The position numbers and the translations under genes were made by a program. Under the pieces are notes generated by a model. It saw only the letters and a program-made list of their open reading frames with translations, did no database searches and was not told the origin of the DNA. A DNA stretch of 64,000 nucleotides from Lachnospiraceae bacterium (GTDB lineage Bacteria > Bacillota > Clostridia > Lachnospirales > Lachnospiraceae): contig JAFRRD010000041.1 of assembly GCA_017428265.1 (NCBI GenBank), positions 62,001 through 126,000 on the forward strand, given 5' to 3'. This document shows positions 48,298-57,449 of the stretch, in pieces. Position 1 is the stretch's first letter; every line of letters begins with the position of its first letter.

Positions 48298-48328
48298 CAA
48301 AAGGGGGGCGGGCTCGTCCCCCTTTTTT
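48298..48328 (+). terminator. Intrinsic terminator between fakA and recG
   Basis: A-rich flank, stem GGGGG/CCCCC with loop CGGGCTCGT, then six T residues. The recG ribosome binding site starts 5 bases later, so recG needs read-through or a separate start. Confidence 0.8.
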
Positions 48329-48342
48329 CAGAAGGAGACGGC

Positions 48343-50388
48343 ATGGTCGCTAAAGGCGCGCCGGTCACGGCATTAAAAGGAATCGGTCCGCGTTCCGCGG
48401 AGGAGCTGAGGTCGCTCGGCATCCTCACTGCGGAGGACCTTCTGCGCTTTTTCCCCGGCGGCTACGACCGGCCCGAGGCGGTCACCGAGATCGCCGATAC
48501 GCCCACGGACGTGCCTGCGGCGGTCCGGGGCATCCTGACGACGGCACCGGTCAACCGCGGCTTCGGCAACAAGACGGTAACCAGCTTTTCCGTTGCGGAC
48601 GGGAGCGGCCGGCTCGGCGTTTCCTTCTTCCATATGCCGTACCTGAAGAACTCCCTGCACAAGGGCGACGAGCGGGTCTTCCGGGGCGTCATTTCCGAGA
48701 CGAAATACGGCCTCAGGATGGACCACCCGAAGGTCTTCAAGCCGGAAGAATACGATAAGCTCACGCATGCCATCTGGCCGGTCTATCCGACCATGGGCGT
48801 CCTCAGCCAGAAGAAGCTCCGTGACGTGATCGCGCAGGCTCTCGAGGTCTGCGAGGTGCAGGAGGAAATGCTCCCTCCGGCCCTGATCGACAAGGGCTGG
48901 ATGAGCGAGCGCGAGGCGCTCCGGCAGATCCATTTCCCGGAAAGCGAAGAGGCGCTGGTCCGCGCAAGAGAGCGGCTGGTCTTCGAGGAATTCCTGGTCT
49001 TCCTGCTCCGGATCCGCCTGATGAAGGCCGGCGAGAGCCGGGAAAATCCCTGCCCGATGCCGGAAGGCGCGCTCGCGGAGAAGTTCCGGGCGAGCCTTCC
49101 CTACAGCCTCACGGCCGCGCAGGCAAAGGCCTGGGAGCAGATCCGGAGCGATATCGCCGGGGATAAACGCATGAACCGCCTGATCCAGGGCGACGTCGGC
49201 TCCGGCAAGACGGTGCTGGCCGTGCTGGCGCTTCTGGCCGCCGTGGAAAATGGCTATCAGGGCGCGCTGATGGCGCCGACGGAAGTCCTCGCGGAGCAGC
49301 ATTTCGAGAAGATCACGAAGCTTTTTGCGGCGGCCGGGATCCCGGCACGCTGCGTGCTGCTGACCGGCTCCGTCAATGAGGCATCCAAGCGCGTGATCCG
49401 GCAGGAACTGGCCGACGGCCGCGCCGACATCGCGGTCGGCACCCACGCCCTCATCCAGGAGAGCGTCGCCTTCAAGAATCTCGGCCTGGTCGTCACGGAC
49501 GAGCAGCACCGCTTCGGCGTGCGGCAGCGCGAGACCCTCGGCGCGAAAGGAAAAGAGCCGCATCTTCTGGTCATGAGCGCGACGCCGATCCCGCGGACGC
49601 TCGCCATCATTTTGTACGGCGACCTGGACATTTCCGTGATCGATGAACTCCCGCAGGGACGCCTCCCGATCAAGAATGCCGTGATCACGCCGAAGGCGCG
49701 CGGCAGCGCCTACCGCCTGATCCTGAAGGAGATCGAAGCCGGTCACCAGGCCTACGTCATCTGCCCTCTGGTGGAGGAAAGCGAAGCCATGGCAGGTGAA
49801 AACGTCGGTGACTATGCGGAGCGCCTGCGGAGTGTCATGCCGGAAAATGTCCGCATCGGCGTCCTGCACGGGCGGATGACCGCCGCTGAAAAGAACGCGG
49901 TCATGCAGAAGTTCCAGAAGGGTGAGACGGACATCCTCGTCTCGACCACCGTGGTCGAGGTCGGCGTGGACGTGCCGAATGCCACGGTCATGATGGTGGA
50001 AAATGCCGAGCGCTTCGGCCTGGCCCAGCTGCACCAGCTGCGTGGCCGGGTGGGGCGCGGCGATGCACAGTCCTATGCTGTCTTCATGGACGGCTCGGGC
50101 AAGCCCCGCAAAAAAGAACGGCTGGAGATATTGAATCGCACCAACGACGGGTTTACAATAGCGGAAGAGGATCTGAAACTCCGCGGTCCGGGAGACCTCT
50201 TCGGCATCCGCCAGAGCGGCGAGATGCATTTCGCCCTGGGCGATATCTATCAGGACCACGAAACGCTGCTGAAGGCGGCGGAAGCAGCCACGGAGCTCCT
50301 GAAGGATGACCCGCGGCTGGAAAAGGAAGAGAACCGCAGACTGAAGGAGCAGACCGCAAGGCTGCTCGGAAAGGCGGAGGCAATATGA
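48343..50388 (+). CDS. recG: ATP-dependent DNA helicase RecG
   Basis: A 681-residue monomeric superfamily 2 helicase that remodels stalled replication forks and Holliday junctions. The N-terminal wedge/OB domain is followed by the helicase core: Walker A GDVGSGKTVLA, motif II DEQH (DEQHRFGVRQRE), motif III SATPIPRTLA, motif V/VI region QLHQLRGRVGRG. TRG-type end EEDLKLRGPGDLFGIRQSG. Its stop overlaps the galK start (ATGA). Confidence 0.97.
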   Translation: MVAKGAPVTALKGIGPRSAEELRSLGILTAEDLLRFFPGGYDRPEAVTEIADTPTDVPAAVRGILTTAPVNRGFGNKTVTSFSVADGSGRLGVSFFHMPYLKNSLHKGDERVFRGVISETKYGLRMDHPKVFKPEEYDKLTHAIWPVYPTMGVLSQKKLRDVIAQALEVCEVQEEMLPPALIDKGWMSEREALRQIHFPESEEALVRARERLVFEEFLVFLLRIRLMKAGESRENPCPMPEGALAEKFRASLPYSLTAAQAKAWEQIRSDIAGDKRMNRLIQGDVGSGKTVLAVLALLAAVENGYQGALMAPTEVLAEQHFEKITKLFAAAGIPARCVLLTGSVNEASKRVIRQELADGRADIAVGTHALIQESVAFKNLGLVVTDEQHRFGVRQRETLGAKGKEPHLLVMSATPIPRTLAIILYGDLDISVIDELPQGRLPIKNAVITPKARGSAYRLILKEIEAGHQAYVICPLVEESEAMAGENVGDYAERLRSVMPENVRIGVLHGRMTAAEKNAVMQKFQKGETDILVSTTVVEVGVDVPNATVMMVENAERFGLAQLHQLRGRVGRGDAQSYAVFMDGSGKPRKKERLEILNRTNDGFTIAEEDLKLRGPGDLFGIRQSGEMHFALGDIYQDHETLLKAAEAATELLKDDPRLEKEENRRLKEQTARLLGKAEAI

Positions 50389-51638
50389 ATCTGAGTGATG
50401 CAAGGCTGAGGCGCCTTTACGGCGCGGAGGCCGATAAGGAAAGGGCCAGGCTGGAATCTCTCGCGGCCTTCTTTGCAGCGCGCTTCGGCCGCGAGCCCGA
50501 GCGGCTCTACCGGGCGCCGGGCCGGGTCGAGATCGGCGGCAACCATACCGACCATCAGCACGGCTGCGTGCTGGCCGCTTCGGTGACGCTGGATGCTGCG
50601 GCGGCGGTAAGAAGGCGCGCCGACAGCGTGATCCGCCTGGAATCCGAGGGCTACAGCTTCTGCGAGGTGGACCTTGCGGACACGGCGCTGCGCGAAGAGG
50701 AAAAAGGGACGACCGTCGGTCTCGTCCGCGGCATGGCAGCGCGATTTGCCGGGCTCGGCGCGGATTATGCGCAGGGCGGCCTGGATATCTACGTGACAAG
50801 CCGCGTGCCCTCGGGAAGCGGCCTCTCGTCCTCGGCAGCCTTCGAAGTGCTGCTCGGCCAGATCCTGAATACCGAATACAAATGCGGCGCGGACGCGGAG
50901 ACGGTCGCGAAGGCCGGCCAGTTTGCCGAGAACGTTTATTTCGGCAAGCCGAGCGGCCTGCTTGACCAGATCGCTTCGGCGGAGGGCGGCCTCGTGGCGG
51001 TGGATTTCAACGATCCTGCCAATCCCCTGATCCGCCGCCTCGACATCGACTTTGAACGCTTCGGCCACGAGCTGTATATCATCGATTCCGGCGCCGGACA
51101 TGAGAATCTGACTGCGGAATATGCCGCGATCCCCCTGGACTGCCGGAAGATCAGCCGCTTCTTCGGCGCCGAGTACCTTCGCGACGTTGACGAGGACGAA
51201 TTCGTGGCGGCCGTTCCGCAGCTGCGGGAACTGGCCGGCGACCGCGCGGTGCTGCGGGCCATGCATATCTTTGCCGAGAACCGGCGCGCGCAGGCCGAGG
51301 CCAGAGCGCTCGAACGCGGCAGTTTTGACGACTTCCTGGAACTCGTGAAGGAGAGCGGCCGTTCGTCGGCGCTGTACCTCCAGAACGTGATCCCCGCCGG
51401 GGCAACGGCGCATCAGGAAATGATGCTGACCCTTGCGGTCTGCGAGAAGGCACTCGGCGGCGCCGGTGCGGTGCGCGTGCACGGCGGCGGCTTCGGCGGC
51501 ACGGCACTGGCCGTTGTCCCCGCCGAAGAGAGTGAAGCCTTTGCGGCGAAGGTGGAACGGTCACTCGGCAGCGGCCGGGTGCGCCGGATCCGCATCTGCC
51601 CCGAGGGCGGCGCGCTGATTGCCGGGAAGGAGAACTGA
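50385..51638 (+). CDS. galK: Galactokinase (GHMP family)
   Basis: A 417-residue kinase that makes galactose 1-phosphate in the Leloir pathway. The galactose signature reads GRVEIGGNHTDHQHG, the ATP loop VPSGSGLSSSAAFE, and the C-terminal GHMP motif VHGGGFGGTALAV. It starts on the recG stop (4-base overlap), so translation is coupled. galM follows after 1 base; no galT or galE is present in the window. Confidence 0.93.
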   Translation: MNLSDARLRRLYGAEADKERARLESLAAFFAARFGREPERLYRAPGRVEIGGNHTDHQHGCVLAASVTLDAAAAVRRRADSVIRLESEGYSFCEVDLADTALREEEKGTTVGLVRGMAARFAGLGADYAQGGLDIYVTSRVPSGSGLSSSAAFEVLLGQILNTEYKCGADAETVAKAGQFAENVYFGKPSGLLDQIASAEGGLVAVDFNDPANPLIRRLDIDFERFGHELYIIDSGAGHENLTAEYAAIPLDCRKISRFFGAEYLRDVDEDEFVAAVPQLRELAGDRAVLRAMHIFAENRRAQAEARALERGSFDDFLELVKESGRSSALYLQNVIPAGATAHQEMMLTLAVCEKALGGAGAVRVHGGGFGGTALAVVPAEESEAFAAKVERSLGSGRVRRIRICPEGGALIAGKEN

Positions 51639-51639
51639 G

Positions 51640-52677
51640 ATGCCGCTCTTTTATGACCTTCGTGCGGAAGACAAAAACCGCGACCGCGTGACGATCTCGG
51701 ACGGCCGCGGGATGAGCGCCTGCATCCTGACCTACGGCGCGACCGTGCAGAGCCTGAACGTGCCCGACGGCCGCGGCGACGTGACCGACGTGGTCTTGGG
51801 CTACGACTCCCCCGCTGCCTATGACATGCAGGACGGCTATCTGGGGGCGATCGTGGGCCGTGTGGCCGGCCGCATCCGGGATGCCTGCTATTTTGTGAAC
51901 GGGCGCCGCATCGATCTGGCCTTCAACCAGCCCTACGGCGTGCTTCACGGCGGCCCCGTCGGCTTTTCCTATAAGACCTGGGAGATCGCGGACCGTGATT
52001 CGCACAGCGTGCGGATGAGGCTTTACTCCCCGGACGGCGACCAGGGCTTTCCCGGCAATGTCATGACGGAAGTCCTCTACACGATGGAGGTTCCCGGCGA
52101 GTTGACCGTCCGCTACCATGCGGAAGCGGACCGCGACACGCCGCTCAACTTAACGAGCCATATGTATTTCAACCTGGACGGCCAGGACAGCGGTCCGGTC
52201 GACGCGCAGCAGCTGATGCTGAACGCGCGGAAATACCTGCCGACCGACCGTAACCTCGTGCCGACCGGAAAGGTCGAAGCCGTGACCGGCCCTCTCGATC
52301 TGGGCAGCCTGACCACGCTCGGACCTGTCCTGCATGCGCCGGAGCTGGAACCGACGGGAGGCCTGGACCACTGCTTCGTCCTGACCCGCTCCGCTGAGAA
52401 CGGCGCCGAGCCGGCTGCCGTGCTGAAAAGCGCAAAAAGCGGCATTACCATGCGGGTCTACACCAACCGGCCCGCGGTCCAGGTCTACACTGCGGGCGGC
52501 CTTTCGCCGCGCGCCGGCAAGGACGGCGCCATGTACGGCCCGCAGCACGCGGTCTGCCTGGAAACACAGGGCTACCCGGATGCGGTGCACCATATCAATT
52601 TCCCCTCCGTCATGCTCAGGGCGGGCGAAAGTTTTGACAGCTTTACAACTTTCCGCTTTGCGCAGAACGAAGCCTGA
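51640..52677 (+). CDS. galM: Aldose 1-epimerase (galactose mutarotase)
   Basis: A 345-residue mutarotase interconverting alpha and beta anomers of galactose and glucose. Catalytic His residues lie in GVLHGGPVGF and TSHMYFNLDG, and the base Glu in CLETQGYPDA, with NFPS close behind. ATG 51640 has AAGGAG upstream and is 1 base after galK. Normal length. Confidence 0.93.
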   Translation: MPLFYDLRAEDKNRDRVTISDGRGMSACILTYGATVQSLNVPDGRGDVTDVVLGYDSPAAYDMQDGYLGAIVGRVAGRIRDACYFVNGRRIDLAFNQPYGVLHGGPVGFSYKTWEIADRDSHSVRMRLYSPDGDQGFPGNVMTEVLYTMEVPGELTVRYHAEADRDTPLNLTSHMYFNLDGQDSGPVDAQQLMLNARKYLPTDRNLVPTGKVEAVTGPLDLGSLTTLGPVLHAPELEPTGGLDHCFVLTRSAENGAEPAAVLKSAKSGITMRVYTNRPAVQVYTAGGLSPRAGKDGAMYGPQHAVCLETQGYPDAVHHINFPSVMLRAGESFDSFTTFRFAQNEA

Positions 52678-52695
52678 TCAGAAAGGAGAAGCAAA

Positions 52696-53478
52696 ATGTA
52701 CCAGTCTGCTGCTTCGATCATTATTGAACTTGTTGTCATCGGCCTGCTGGTGATCGGGATCATCAGCGGCGTCAAAAAGGGCTTTTTCAAGAGCCTGATG
52801 GATGTGGTCATCCTGGGGGCGGCGATTTTTGCCGCCGTCATGGTCTGCCGCTGGACCACCGGCTTTCTGGTGGACCGTTTCTATCCGAAGGCAGAGGAGA
52901 AGGTGCTGAAAGCGATCGAGAGCGCCGAGGTCGACCTTTCCGATGTGGACCTTGCCGAAATGAAGATCGACGAGAATCATCCGGATACCCTGACCGACGT
53001 GGAATATGCCATGCTGAAGCAAAATGAAGGCATCGGCAAACTGGCCAATACGCTGGAGAAGGCCGGCATTCCGAATGCCCGCATCCGCGTGATCCTGGCA
53101 AAAGTCCTGAAAAAAGCAAACAGTAGCGGGGAAAGCCTCAACCAGGTCCTGACGGATTCCGCCAAGGCGGCGACCAGAAGCGGGCTTACCATCGTCGTGC
53201 AGGTCATCGTGTTCATCCTAGTCCTGATCATCGTGTCCATCCTGCTGCAGCTGCTGACCAACGGAATCCGGAATCTGCTCTGGAAGATCGACGTGATCAA
53301 GACGCTCGACCGTTTCCTGGGATTCCTGATGGGCGCGCTGGTTATGCTCGCAATCATCTTCGTCGTGCTGTACATCTTCCGCCGCCTGGGCGTGGAATCG
53401 GTCGAAGAGAAGATCGGCGAGACGCTCTTTGCCCAGTTCCTGAACGTCAACAACCCGATCAGCCTGTTCTTCAACTGA
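52696..53478 (+). CDS. CvpA family membrane protein
   Basis: A 260-residue membrane protein resembling CvpA/colicin V production proteins. Two N-terminal transmembrane helices (IIIELVVIGLLVIGIISGVKKGFFKSL, read in pieces; the GxxKGFFKSL block is typical), a soluble helical loop of about 90 residues, and two C-terminal helices with LDRFLGFLMGALVML. GAAAGGAG precedes ATG. Its function is unknown; family members affect envelope integrity and biofilm. Confidence 0.84.
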   Translation: MYQSAASIIIELVVIGLLVIGIISGVKKGFFKSLMDVVILGAAIFAAVMVCRWTTGFLVDRFYPKAEEKVLKAIESAEVDLSDVDLAEMKIDENHPDTLTDVEYAMLKQNEGIGKLANTLEKAGIPNARIRVILAKVLKKANSSGESLNQVLTDSAKAATRSGLTIVVQVIVFILVLIIVSILLQLLTNGIRNLLWKIDVIKTLDRFLGFLMGALVMLAIIFVVLYIFRRLGVESVEEKIGETLFAQFLNVNNPISLFFN

Positions 53479-53496
53479 GGATCCGGCTGAAAAGCG

Positions 53497-53527
53497 AAAG
53501 CACCGGTCTGCGGACCGGTGCTTTTTT
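53497..53527 (+). terminator. Intrinsic terminator after the cvpA-like gene
   Basis: Stem AAAGCACCGGTC/GACCGGTGCTTT with loop TGCG, followed by six T residues. Confidence 0.9.
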
Positions 53528-53591
53528 CGCGGGCGGCGAGCCCCGGCTGCGGGCGGAGAACGCTACGCGGCATATCGGTTTTTCAGGCAAT

Positions 53592-53617
53592 AAAAAATCC
53601 CTTGCCGGACAAGGGAT
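53592..53617 (-). terminator. Intrinsic terminator of the tRNA-Gly/tRNA-Leu unit
   Basis: On the minus strand, stem ATCCCTTG-TCCGG-CAAGGGAT followed by TTTTTATT, a few bases after the tRNA-Leu 3' end. Confidence 0.85.
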
Positions 53618-53623
53618 GAAGTG

Positions 53624-53707
53624 TGCAGATGGGGGGACTTGAACCCCCACCCAAGTACATGGACATGAACCTGAATCATGCGCGTATGCCAATTCCGCCA
53701 CATCTGC
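53624..53707 (-). tRNA. tRNA-Leu (anticodon CAG)
   Basis: An 84-base class II tRNA on the minus strand. Acceptor GCAGATG/CATCTGC, discriminator A (53624), anticodon stem CATGA/TCATG with loop TTCAGGT giving CAG (reads CUG), a long variable arm, and T arm GGTTCAAGTCC. CCA is not encoded. Confidence 0.94.
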
Positions 53708-53716
53708 AAAAGGAAA

Positions 53717-53788
53717 AGCGCGAGACGGGGATCGAACCCGCGACCCCCACCTTGGCAAGGTGGTGCTCCACCGCTGAGCCACTCGCGC
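53717..53788 (-). tRNA. tRNA-Gly (anticodon GCC)
   Basis: A 72-base tRNA on the minus strand. Acceptor GCGCGAG/CTCGCGC, discriminator T, D arm GCTC..GAGC, anticodon stem CCACC/GGTGG with loop TTGCCAA giving GCC, and T arm GGGTTCGATCCC. It is 9 bases upstream of tRNA-Leu in the same transcript. Confidence 0.95.
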
Positions 53789-53814
53789 TTACGCTTTTTT
53801 TCGGCGCATTTGGT

Positions 53815-53843
53815 AATATACAACAAGGCCGGATAAATGTCAA
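53815..53843 (-). promoter_or_regulatory. Sigma-A promoter of the tRNA pair
   Basis: On the minus strand, perfect -35 TTGACA (53843-53838), 17-nt spacer and -10 TATATT (53820-53815), 26 bases before tRNA-Gly. Confidence 0.88.
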
Positions 53844-53870
53844 CACCTTTTTTGAAAAAAGTTTGCGGCT

Positions 53871-54521
53871 TCAGAAGCCCAGCTCGTCGTCGACGAGGAT
53901 GACCTTGATGCGGTCGGGAACGAACTGCATGGCCTGCACCGAGTACCTGGAGCAGATGCGCCCGCGCGACCCGCAGCCGGCGGTCATGTTTTCCGCACAG
54001 CCCTGGTCGACGGAGAGGCAGTGCCCCTTCTCCGCGCAGTAGGTGCCGCAGTTCAGTCGCCTGGCGTTCAGGGGCGCCGCGACGGTCTTCACGCGCAGGA
54101 CGGCATCCTTCAGCGTCGGGACGATCTTGTTACGGCCGGCGATGACGACCACCGACTTCGGCCCGTAGTCCAGCGCGGCGACGCTGTTCCCGCGGCCGTC
54201 GACATTGTACAGAATGCCGTCTTCGGTCACGGCATTGCTGCTCATGACGAACACGTCTGCGGTCAGGCCCAGGCGGAACTTCTCCTCCCGCTCCTCCTGC
54301 GAGGCGAAATCGTAGCGGTCGATGAAGCGGTATTTCCCGTTCCGGAATTCCGAAAGGAGGCCGAGCTGGTCTATCGTGGCGGAGCCGCCGACGGCGATGC
54401 TCGCGCCTTCGGGGATGAGGCTGAGGGCGATCTCCCGGGCTTCTTCTTTATTTTCGGCAAAATAGACGTCAAAACGGTTCTTTTTCAGGGCAACGAGGGC
54501 ATTGGTCAGGGCTTCGTTCAT
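53871..54521 (-). CDS. LUD domain protein (YkgG/LutC-like)
   Basis: A 216-residue lactate-utilisation (LUD) domain protein. Family blocks are GASIAVGGSATIDQLGLL, DVFVMSSNAVTEDGILYNVDGRGN in part, and VVVIAGRNKIV. The C-terminal third is cysteine-rich (RLNCGTYCAEKGHC, CGSRGRICSRY), which is common in clostridial single-domain LUD proteins and may bind an Fe-S cluster. AAGGAG precedes ATG. No LutA/LutB partners are adjacent. Confidence 0.88.
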   Translation of the reverse strand: MNEALTNALVALKKNRFDVYFAENKEEAREIALSLIPEGASIAVGGSATIDQLGLLSEFRNGKYRFIDRYDFASQEEREEKFRLGLTADVFVMSSNAVTEDGILYNVDGRGNSVAALDYGPKSVVVIAGRNKIVPTLKDAVLRVKTVAAPLNARRLNCGTYCAEKGHCLSVDQGCAENMTAGCGSRGRICSRYSVQAMQFVPDRIKVILVDDELGF

Positions 54522-54643
54522 ATGGCTGCTCTCCTTGAAAATACTGATGCTTCCATAGTACCTGCCGCCGCCCGTTTATTCAAGCCCTGCTTGCCATTTT
54601 TTTCAGTCTGTGATACCTTGATAAAAAAGAAAGGAGACGCATT

Positions 54644-54949
54644 ATGGTCAAACACGTCATTCTTTGGAAATTGAAAGAGAACCTTTCGGACGAAGAGAGA
54701 GAACTTCGGGCAAAGGGAGTAAAGGAGGGGCTGGAAGGCCTTGTCGGGGTCGTTCCCGGATTGATCGAACTGCACATCAGAACGGAACATCTGCCGAGTT
54801 CGACGGCGGATCTGCTGCTGACTTCGACCTTTGAGAGCGCAGAGGCACTGAAGGGCTATTCCGTACATCCGGCGCATGTTGCCGTTGCGAACGAAAAGGT
54901 GCGTCCTTTTGCGGAAGTCCGCCTGTGCCTGGATTTTGAAGAGGACTGA
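54644..54949 (+). CDS. Dabb (stress-responsive A/B barrel) family protein
   Basis: A 101-residue dimeric alpha/beta-barrel protein starting MVKHVILWKLKENLS, the standard Dabb opening, with LLTSTFESAEALKGYSVHPAHV in separate blocks later. The family is of unknown or varied function (some are cyclases or heat-stable proteins). AAAGGAG precedes ATG. The next gene begins 5 bases after its stop, so they are likely cotranscribed. Confidence 0.92.
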   Translation: MVKHVILWKLKENLSDEERELRAKGVKEGLEGLVGVVPGLIELHIRTEHLPSSTADLLLTSTFESAEALKGYSVHPAHVAVANEKVRPFAEVRLCLDFEED

Positions 54950-54954
54950 AGAAA

Positions 54955-56052
54955 ATGGAGTTCTTCTGCCCGAAATGCGGCCGGCGCGAGCCGCTTTCAA
55001 CACGCCTTTCGCACTGCCCCTGCGGCGCTTTGTGGGAACTGGACTATACGCCGCCGAAATTCGACCTGTCCATGATCGACCGGAGCGAATGGAGCCAGTT
55101 CCGTTACCGCGCTTTCATGGCGCTCGATGACGGTGAAAGCTGGCGCAGCGTCAGCCTCGGCGAAGGCATGACGCCGGTCGTCCGGCTGAACGACGGTGTG
55201 CTGGCGAAGGCCGATTACATGATGCCGACCCTCTCCTTCAAGGACCGTGGTGCGGCTGTGCTTGTTGCACACTGCAAAGCCATCGGCGTGGACCGGGTCG
55301 TGCAGGATTCCAGCGGCAACGCCGGAAACTCCGTAGCCGCCTACGCGGCGAAGGCGGGGATCGCCTGCGGCATCTTCGTTCCCGAAGGCACGAGCCCGAA
55401 GAAGATCGACATGATCCGCGCACACGGGGCACAGTGTACCGTCGTGCCCGGCTCCCGCGACCACTGCGCCGATGTCTGCCGCGCAAAGGTGGAAGAGGAG
55501 GGCTGCTATTACGCGAACCACGTCTACAATCCCCTGTTCTACGAGGGGACGAAGACGTATGTTTACGAGGTATTTGAGCAACTCGGCCGCATTCCGGAAA
55601 ACATGGTGATCCCGGTCGGAAACGGTACACTCTATCTCGGCGCGGTGAAGGCGCTGGAGCATCTGCTGGAATCCGGCTGCATCGATCATTTCCCGCAGAT
55701 CTGGGCGCTTCAGTCCGAACGCTGCGACCCGCTGTATCAGGCGGCCGTGCGCGGCGAAGACCTTCCTGCTGCTGTCAGCCCGGTGCCGACGCTGGCCGAA
55801 GGCATCTCGATCGGAAAACCCATGCGCGGGGAGAAGATACTGGCGTTGGCGAAAAAGCACGGTATCCGCTTTGTGGATGTGCCGGAGGACGGCATCCTCG
55901 CGGCCCGCGCGGAACTGGCCCGGCAAGGTTTTTACGTCGAGCACACGACGGCAGCCAATTATGCGGCCCTGGATGAGATCCGCCGGCAGTACGGCCCGAT
56001 CGATGACATTCTGATCACTCTTTGCGGTGCAGGCCTGAAATCGGACCACTGA
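54955..56052 (+). CDS. Threonine synthase-like PLP enzyme
   Basis: A 365-residue fold-type II PLP enzyme. It begins with a zinc ribbon (FFCPKCG and HCPCG) typical of many threonine synthases, and the PLP lysine is in TLSFKDRGAA; SSGNAGNSVAAYA binds the phosphate/carboxylate, and GNGTLYLG is the PLP-phosphate loop. It could be a true ThrC (O-phosphohomoserine to threonine) or a related lyase; it is shorter than the two-domain ThrC forms. It lies between a Dabb gene and an aminopeptidase. Confidence 0.88.
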   Translation: MEFFCPKCGRREPLSTRLSHCPCGALWELDYTPPKFDLSMIDRSEWSQFRYRAFMALDDGESWRSVSLGEGMTPVVRLNDGVLAKADYMMPTLSFKDRGAAVLVAHCKAIGVDRVVQDSSGNAGNSVAAYAAKAGIACGIFVPEGTSPKKIDMIRAHGAQCTVVPGSRDHCADVCRAKVEEEGCYYANHVYNPLFYEGTKTYVYEVFEQLGRIPENMVIPVGNGTLYLGAVKALEHLLESGCIDHFPQIWALQSERCDPLYQAAVRGEDLPAAVSPVPTLAEGISIGKPMRGEKILALAKKHGIRFVDVPEDGILAARAELARQGFYVEHTTAANYAALDEIRRQYGPIDDILITLCGAGLKSDH

Positions 56053-56070
56053 GCCCGAAAGGAAAACGAT

Positions 56071-57309
56071 ATGGAAAACAAAGAAGCAAAACTGAAAGAA
56101 TATGCCCGGCTTCTGATTGAAGTCGGTCTGAACCTGCAGAAAGGGCAGACGCTTATGCTGTCCAGCCCTGTCGAGTGCGCCGATTTTGCCCTGCTGTGCG
56201 CGGACGCTGCCTATGACGTGGGCTGCCGCGAGGTGGTACCGGACTTGTTTGATATGCGGCTCATACGCGAGAAATATCTGCGCGCCGCCGATGAGATCTT
56301 TGATGAGTTTCCGGAATGGAAAAGGCATTTCGAGACCGATTACGCTGAGGCCGGTGCCGCCAGCCTGAGTGTCGGCGGCTACGATCCGGAGATCCTGAGC
56401 GGCGTGGATCCCGACCGGCTGACCAGGGCTGACCGTGCTTCCGAGAAACCGCTGGAGCGCTCCCGCCACCTGTATATGGCAAACATCGTTCCCTGGTGCA
56501 TTGCTTCGCTCCCGGTACCGGCCTGGGCGAAGAAGGTATTCCCCGGCTGCCCGGAAGAGGAGGCGATGGAGAAACTGTGGGACGCGATATTTGCTGCAGT
56601 CCGGATCACCGGCGACGGGAAGGCGGTTGAACGCTGGAAAGAGCATCTGGCTGTGATGGAGGCACGCAAGAACCGCCTCAATGCACTGCGTTTCAAAAGC
56701 CTGCACTACACCAATTCTCTCGGCACCGATCTGACGGTCGAACTGCCAGAAGGGCATCTCTGGGCGGCAGGGACCTCCGTGACGCCGAAGGGGCAGGTGT
56801 TTGTTGCCAATATGCCGACGGAAGAGATCTTCACAGCTCCGCTGAAAACCGGTGTGAACGGCGTCGTCTATGCCGCGCTGCCTCTGAGCGACAGCGGCAA
56901 CATTATTGACGGCTTCCACTTTGTCGTCAAAGACGGCAGGATCGTTGAATATCATGCCGAAAAGGGCGAAGAATTCCTGCGTCATGCAGTTGAAGTGGAC
57001 GAAAACGCTTCGTATTTCGGCGAAGTCGCGCTCGTCCCTTACGATTCCGTGATCTCAAACATGGGGATCCTGTTCTATGGGAGTCTCTTTGACGAAAATG
57101 CCCGCTGCCACCTGGCTTTCGGGGATGCTTATCCCGAGTGCATCGAAGGCGGCCAGGATATGTCACAGGAAGAACTGCAGGCGCACGGCCTCAATCACTC
57201 GATCCAGCACTGCGATTTCATGATCGGCACCGCCGATCTGTCCATCATCGGCACGACCCACGAAGGAGAAGAAATCCCGGTGTTCGTGAACGGCAACTTT
57301 GCTCTCTGA
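56071..57309 (+). CDS. M29 family aminopeptidase
   Basis: A 412-residue metallo-aminopeptidase (AmpS/PepS/AmpT type) that removes N-terminal residues from peptides. Metal ligands are expected in VELPEGHLWAAG, NMPTEEIFTAP, EYHAEKGEE, YFGEVALVP, HLAFGDAYP and the final HCDFMIGTADLSI, all of which are present. AAAGGAA precedes ATG. It is 18 bases after the threonine-synthase-like gene. Confidence 0.93.
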   Translation: MENKEAKLKEYARLLIEVGLNLQKGQTLMLSSPVECADFALLCADAAYDVGCREVVPDLFDMRLIREKYLRAADEIFDEFPEWKRHFETDYAEAGAASLSVGGYDPEILSGVDPDRLTRADRASEKPLERSRHLYMANIVPWCIASLPVPAWAKKVFPGCPEEEAMEKLWDAIFAAVRITGDGKAVERWKEHLAVMEARKNRLNALRFKSLHYTNSLGTDLTVELPEGHLWAAGTSVTPKGQVFVANMPTEEIFTAPLKTGVNGVVYAALPLSDSGNIIDGFHFVVKDGRIVEYHAEKGEEFLRHAVEVDENASYFGEVALVPYDSVISNMGILFYGSLFDENARCHLAFGDAYPECIEGGQDMSQEELQAHGLNHSIQHCDFMIGTADLSIIGTTHEGEEIPVFVNGNFAL

Positions 57310-57319
57310 GAAGGATCAT

Positions 57320-57352
57320 AAAAAACGGCGGGGAGAGATCCCCGCTGTTTTT
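57320..57352 (+). terminator. Intrinsic terminator after the aminopeptidase gene
   Basis: A-rich flank, stem GCGGGGA/TCCCCGC with a short loop, followed by TGTTTTTA. Confidence 0.75.
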
Positions 57353-57385
57353 ATGCAAATAAATATCATTTTTGCAAATACTGTC

Positions 57386-57432
57386 TTGACATATTCCACA
57401 AGTGGAATTATTATATATTCCATTAGTGGAAT
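57386..57432 (+). promoter_or_regulatory. padR promoter with two tandem palindromic operators
   Basis: -35 TTGACA (57386-57391), 17-nt spacer, -10 TATTAT (57409-57414). Operator 1, ATTCCAC-AA-GTGGAAT (57393-57408), fills the spacer; operator 2, ATTCCAT-TA-GTGGAAT (57417-57432), lies just past the -10. The centres are 24 bp apart. This is a strong autoregulation layout. Confidence 0.85.
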
Positions 57433-57449
57433 ATAAAAGGGGGACATTC

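Noticed and set aside
48373-50799. Minus-strand open frame of about 808 codons opposite recG and galK
   Set aside because: Shadow of two well-conserved genes; no start signal.
54997-56985. Minus-strand open frame of about 662 codons opposite the PLP enzyme and aminopeptidase
   Set aside because: Shadow frame; both plus-strand genes carry full active-site motifs.
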